64,000 nt of DNA, taken from assembly GCF_028372415.1 (NCBI RefSeq), contig NC_092874.1, positions 113,845,744 to 113,909,743 on the forward strand. Reading direction: 5' to 3'. A program made the position numbers and the translations under genes. Positions 53,301 to 59,300 of this stretch are shown piece by piece (the stretch's first letter is position 1; each line of letters begins with the position of its first letter). The DNA comes from Notamacropus eugenii. Its lineage: Eukaryota > Chordata > Mammalia > Diprotodontia > Macropodidae. Below the pieces are notes generated by a model. It had not been told where the DNA came from. It searched no databases and saw only the letters and a program-made list of their open reading frames with translations.

Positions 53301-56300
53301 ACACAGCTAGTAAGTGTCTGACTCCAGACTTAGACTGTCTAAGGTTCATAAAAATGTTGTTCTCCTTGTGCCCCCTGCAGTATTATTTAACTTGCTTGGT
53401 AAACTGCTTCTTCATAAACTGTACAAAGATATGCTCCAGGCCAAGTTTTCATAAATTCCACAGCATTAAAGTCTAGAATTGCATAAGGGATAGAGCACTG
53501 AATTTGGCACAACCTATGATTTAAATTCTGCTTCAGGCACTTGATCATTATGTAGTCAAGTCAGTCCTCCCTTCTGGGCCTCTGTTTCTTCATCTGTAAA
53601 ATGAGGATGCTAATACTTCCAGTGCCTCCCTCATTGGGTTGCTATAAGGGGCTTGTTCGGGGAACTCTTTGAAGTGCTTCATAAATGTGAGATGTTGCTA
53701 CTAGGTCTGTCCCCCAAAGAGATCAGAAAAAAAAGAAAAGAATCTATATGTACAAAAAGATTTCTAGCAGCTCTTTTTGTGGCAGCAAAGAACTGGAAAT
53801 TAAGGGGATGCCCATCCTTTGGGGAATGGCTGAACAAGTTGTGGTATACGATTGTGATGAAATACTATTGTGCTATAAGAAGTATCGAGCAGGACGCTTT
53901 CAGAAAAACCTGGGAAGACTTATATGAACTGATGCAAAGTGAAGTGAGCAGAACTAGGAGAACATTGTACACAGTAACAGTAATATTGTACAAAGATCAA
54001 TTGTAAATGGCTTAGCTATTCTTAGCAATACAATGATGCAAAGCTATTCCAAAGGATTTATGATGAAAAATACTATCCATTTCTAGACAAAGAACTGATG
54101 AAGTCTGAATGAAGATTAAAGCATACTTTTTAAATTTTCTCGTTTTCTTAGTCTGCATTTTCTTTTGCAACATGGCTAATATGAAAATGTTTTGCATGAC
54201 TGCACAGGTATAATCTATGTCAAACTGCTGACCTCCTCAAGGAACAGGGAGAGAAGGGAGGGAGAAAATTTGGAACTCAAATTTAAAAAAAAAACAAATA
54301 TTAAAAATTTTTGTTTACATGCAATTGAAAAAAATAAAATAAAAATTAAATGTAAAAAACCCATAAATGTGAGATATTATTTAAATCAGAATTTTATAGT
54401 CATCAGGGCACTGGCAAACACAAGAGAAAGAAAACAGGATGGTTGATGATGACGATAACAAAAACTGTTCACATTTGCATGTTGTTTGATACCTTGGGAA
54501 AAAAATACATTCCTTACTCCCACCCTATGAGGTAAGTGGTGGGAACTATTAGCCTCAGTTTTGTAAGATGAAGAAACTAAGTCTGGAAGAGATAAAGTCC
54601 TTAGAGACTAGGACACAGTAGAATTGGTAGGTAAACCTCGGGCTAGTAGTCTTTCCACCACTCCAAGCTACCCATAACATCACAGGTATATCTCATATGC
54701 AGAAATCTACCACCTCACATTGACATACAAGAGAAAGCTACATCCTCCACATTATGTGTATTTGGGTGGGTAGATGTGTGAGAGGGTATGTGGCATGCAG
54801 AAAGGCGAGAACAGTTGTGTCCCAAAATGTGTTTCACAACATTTTGTTGTCTCTCCCATTTTGAATGTGAACTGTCTTGTTTCTCTTTGTATCTCCAGGG
54901 CTTTGCACATGGTAATAACTTAATAAATGCTTTTGCATTCTTCCAGTTCAATGATAAAGTGGGGCTAGAGAGGAGAGAATGTAGCAGAAGAGTGGGAAGC
55001 AAGAGTAGAAACACAGAGATGTAGGGACTTGATGTCTGATCTACCTTCTGACTTCTTTCCTTAAGCTGGAGCCTCTCTCTTCCCCTTCTCAGTTTTAAAG
55101 AGACCTGCTCCCTGAGTAAAAAGAAGAAGACAAAAAGAGAAGAGCTGTCAGAAAGGCGGATTCAAGCAGAATATGAAAAACTGGGAGACATTAGGTAAAA
55201 ATCAACCTCCTCTCCTTCAGGAGATAACACAGAAGAAGGCTTGGGATTTTTTTGTTTGTTTGTTTTGTTTTTTTCAGGCTATCAAGTAAGTGACTTGCCC
55301 AGGGTCACACAGCTAGTAAGTACCTGAGGACACATTTGAACTCCGGTCTTCCTGACTCCAGGCTTGGAGCTCTGCACCACATAGCTGCCTGAGGCTCCTT
55401 CTTGAGCATCTCCAAGTCCAAGGATTTTCTATTACTATAAGCCCAAGTGTTCAAGAGTTGCTATTGCCCCAGCATTCAGATGACATCACTACCATTATTC
55501 TGAAAGCATATTTCAGAGTTCTTTCCCATAACAGATGAAAAGTGGGGGGAGAAAAAAGAAGACCAGGGAAAGAAAGTTCAGCCACTCTTCTGTAACACAA
55601 GACACACCCTCAAAGGCTCCATCTCCAATTATCCCTCTTTCAATTTTTACAGCCTAACACAGAACCATCCCTTGGGGACAGTGGGGATGGCTCAGCAGGA
55701 TACAGTAAAAAGAGCACTAGATTTTAAGTCATGGGGCCCAGATTTGAAAACTAAACTCTGACACCCACTACCCAAGTTACTTCAACTGTCTGGCCTTAGT
55801 TTCTTCATATTTATCAGAATACTAGTCTAGATTCTGGACTAAACTAGGGCTCTTCTATTTGTAAATCTATGCATTTACTTTTATTGGCACAGAAGGGCTT
55901 TTGTTTTGTGTTAGCTACCTAAGGAAAAATTTAATGCAGTCTTGCAAATAGGTTTTAAGTACGTACCTGCCAACGGCAGTTTTTACCAGCTCTTCCAACA
56001 TGACCAAAATCATAGTGAGTGATGGCTCTTCTGTTGGCAAGGAATATATATGGCTTGAAGGGATCAAGTGGAAAGAATGCTGGGTTGTAGGTCACAGAAT
56101 GTGGGTTCAAATTCCCCCATGCACATTTACCAGCTGTATGACCTTGGACAAATGTCTTAACTGCCCAGAGTCTGTTTCCTAGAATGCTATGCCATTCCAG
56201 TAATAGAATAAGGGAACTAGACGACTGGGGATCAATGAATGGATATTTCCTTACTGTTTTCTAGCTACCCTGAAATGGTGACTGCATTCTTCTTCATCCT

Positions 56301-59300
56301 GATGACCTTGCTCTGGTTTACACGGGAGCCTGGTTTTGTCCCTGGATGGGATTCCTTCTTTGAAAAGTAAGTAATAGAACCTCCCTCCTTATGAACAGGT
56401 GCCTGTAATTCCTCACAGAGCAATCTCTCATTCCCTTCCTTCTTCACGGAAGAAAGAGCCAGAGCCATCTTTTTCTTTCTTTTTGCCTTCTTCCCCTTCC
56501 CACTCTCCCAGACCCTCTTCCCCAGCAGAATTAGCCTAGAACTAGCTTCCCCCTTCTCGGGAATCTCAGAGAAAAAGAATCATACAACCTCCCCTTATAC
56601 CCTATATCTCCTCTTGCTGTTATATGAGAGGGGAAAAGTCAAAAAGGAGAGAAAGAGAAGGCAAGAGAATTCTGCACCATTTTTAAGAATTAAAATTTTC
56701 CCCCTCCACCCTTCCAATCCTCACAAAAAAAGGAAGAAAAATGCTGCTTAAAGTTTGGCTCTGCAAAAGAGGTGAGATATTGCATGTCCCTCCCTTTTTC
56801 AAAGAGGAGGGAGGGCTAATAGGCATGAGATTCTGTATTATACTATTAGAAGTCTCTGCGATCAAGAAGTGGTTGATGTGTTACTGAACTGCTTTTTTTT
56901 CTTACCTTAATCTTTGTTACAAGGGATGGGTAAGAGAGGGGAAAGGAAGGAAATGGATGTGATATAAAAAAAAGAATTATCAATGAAAAGATCATTTTTA
57001 TTCATTTTTATTTTTGTTTTGAATTTAGCAAACCAAATAGAATGGGTATTTGCATAGACAGCATTGAACAGAAAAAAGACAACTGAGAAAAGACTCTATT
57101 AGGTGCAGATTGTTTTAAGTAAACAATAAGTCCAAGCTATAGCTTTCCCAGCTGTCCTGCTTGTCTAGCTTTTTTTATAGGCATCCTTCTGTTCTTTTCT
57201 CTCCATTATGGTGCCTCAGGGACCTTCTTTTCTTTCTCTTCTTTCCTGAACATAATTTTTTTAACAAAGAAAAAAAGGGTTTTCTCTACCTAACCTGAAG
57301 CCTTCCTGCGGCAATTTGCCAATTTCCTCTTATTCTGACCGCTTGGGAAGCTGTGTTTGGAGGACATCGTGTACCATTTCTATTTCATATTTCCAGATAG
57401 GTACGTTTCCATGTTTTATTTGGTGCCACCAAAATTTTTCCAGTCAGGTGATACTGTTTATTTTACTCAAGGATTTTATGATCCTATCTTGGGGGGTTTT
57501 GTTTGGGTTTTTCAGAGGCAATCAGGGTTAAGTGACCTGCCTCAGCTAGTAAGTATCTGAGGCTGGATCTAAAGTCCTCCTGACTCCAGGGTCAGTGTTC
57601 TATCCACTACACCCCCTTGCTGTCCCCTAACTTGTCATTTTAAAGTTCAGGTCCCAATTATTTTTAATTCAATAAACTACTCAGTGAAATTAAATGAGGT
57701 GCCCCTGTGAACCAGAAACAATGGTTATTATACACAGATGTATTGCTCTTTGACAGAAACCAACATTCTGAAAGGGAAACAACATGGAATTTGATGATGG
57801 AAAATGGAAGTCTGGGTTCTTCTACCTATGCCATTTATCATGTGTGACCCTGGGCATAAATCAATTAACTTCTTTCTCTGAGTCTCATTTCCTCATCTGT
57901 ACAACAGGAATCTTAATAGTGTGTCCCAAAAGTCTTAGTGTAGTTTTAAGTTATTAAAGCTTAAATTAAAATGTTGATAAAATTAAAATTTCAAAATGAA
58001 TCAAACTGAAATTTTGAATAAATTAAAGTTTGGATAACCTAAGACTTTTGGAATATCCCATACTTGCATCACCTCCATTACAAGGCTGTTGGGAGGAGCA
58101 AATCAGACAATTACACAAAAGGTTTTTGTAAGCATAAGATATGATAGAAATGTAAACTGCTTTCACCATGAAGGCCACTATTATTACCATTCTCCTACCA
58201 AGCTGATGCTAACACACAGTAAGACCTCAGTATGACATTCATGCTCCAGTTTGAGGAAGCATGTCTCTCTTTGCTCCCCAGTCAAGCTGCCCCTTCCTGG
58301 GACCAAGCTTCTACACCTTTCTTGCCCTAAATAACTGGCCCACACTGATGGAAAAAAAACAAAAAACATCATCTGACTCCCTCACCTCCCAGCCTCACTG
58401 GTGAAAAATTATGTTTTACCTTCAAGATGAATGGCATGCCACATTTCTGGACACCATTCCCATTGCCAGTCAAATCCTCTGTAATAACTATTTCCAAGAA
58501 AAAGTTGGGTTAAATATAACCAGGAAGTGATCATCCAGACTTTGCTTGGAGATCCGAAAGGAAAGGAAATCTCCTAAGGCCATTCATTCCTTTTTGCAGT
58601 AGCTCTGCCTGTCAGAAAGTCTTCCTTAAATCAAGTAGAAATTCACCTCTTGACAACTCTGCCTCATTGCTACTAGTTTATGCTCTAAGCCAGGGGTAGG
58701 GATCCTGTGGCCTCAAGACCACATGTGGCCCTCTAGGTCCTCAAGTGCTGCCCTTTGACTGAGTCCAAGTTTAACAGAACAAATCCTTTAATTCTGTGAA
58801 GTTTGGGTTCAGTCAAGGTGCTGCACTTGAGGACCTAGAGGACCACAGACGACCTCAACACTTCAGGTTCCCCACCCCTGCTCTAAGCCTTAGACAGGAG
58901 GATCTTAGACATACTTCATTTCTAAGAAGATAAAGGGAAAAAAACTCTTGAAAAGAGAAATGCTTTTGAGATATTCAACGATATGTTTCACTGTTGAGTC
59001 TTCAGTCTTATCTGTCAGTTTGTACCTCTAGGCATGCATATATGTAGATTACTTTCCGTAAATATAGTACTTCTCTCCACATAATTTGTTTTAAAAAAAC
59101 CCAAAGTTGGCTCTTAATCTTATTATCCTAGACCATACCTTATTTAGAAAGGATGGGGAATATGGGGCCTCGAGGCCACATGTGGCCTTCTAGGTCCTTG
59201 AGTGAGGTCTTTTGCCTGAGTCCAAGTTTCATAAAACAAATTCTTTTATTAAGGGGATTTGTTCTGTGTAGTTTGGATTCAGTCAAAGGGCCACACTTGA

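Larger units (their letters stand above)
50775..55092 (+). other. SLC13A4: SLC13A4 introns 8 and 9
   Basis: Intron 8 has a GA-rich patch (51290-51375) and little else. Intron 9 has L2-like sequence (51955-52250), L3/CR1-type sequence (52330-52710), a SINE, MIR elements (53140-53330, 53480-53680, 54470-54680), an L1 insertion and an L2-like tail (54840-54940). Confidence 0.7.

Noticed and set aside
53653-54006. 117-codon + strand frame that looks protein-like
   Set aside because: It is the ORF2 tail of an L1 fragment bordered by a target-site duplication, not a host gene.
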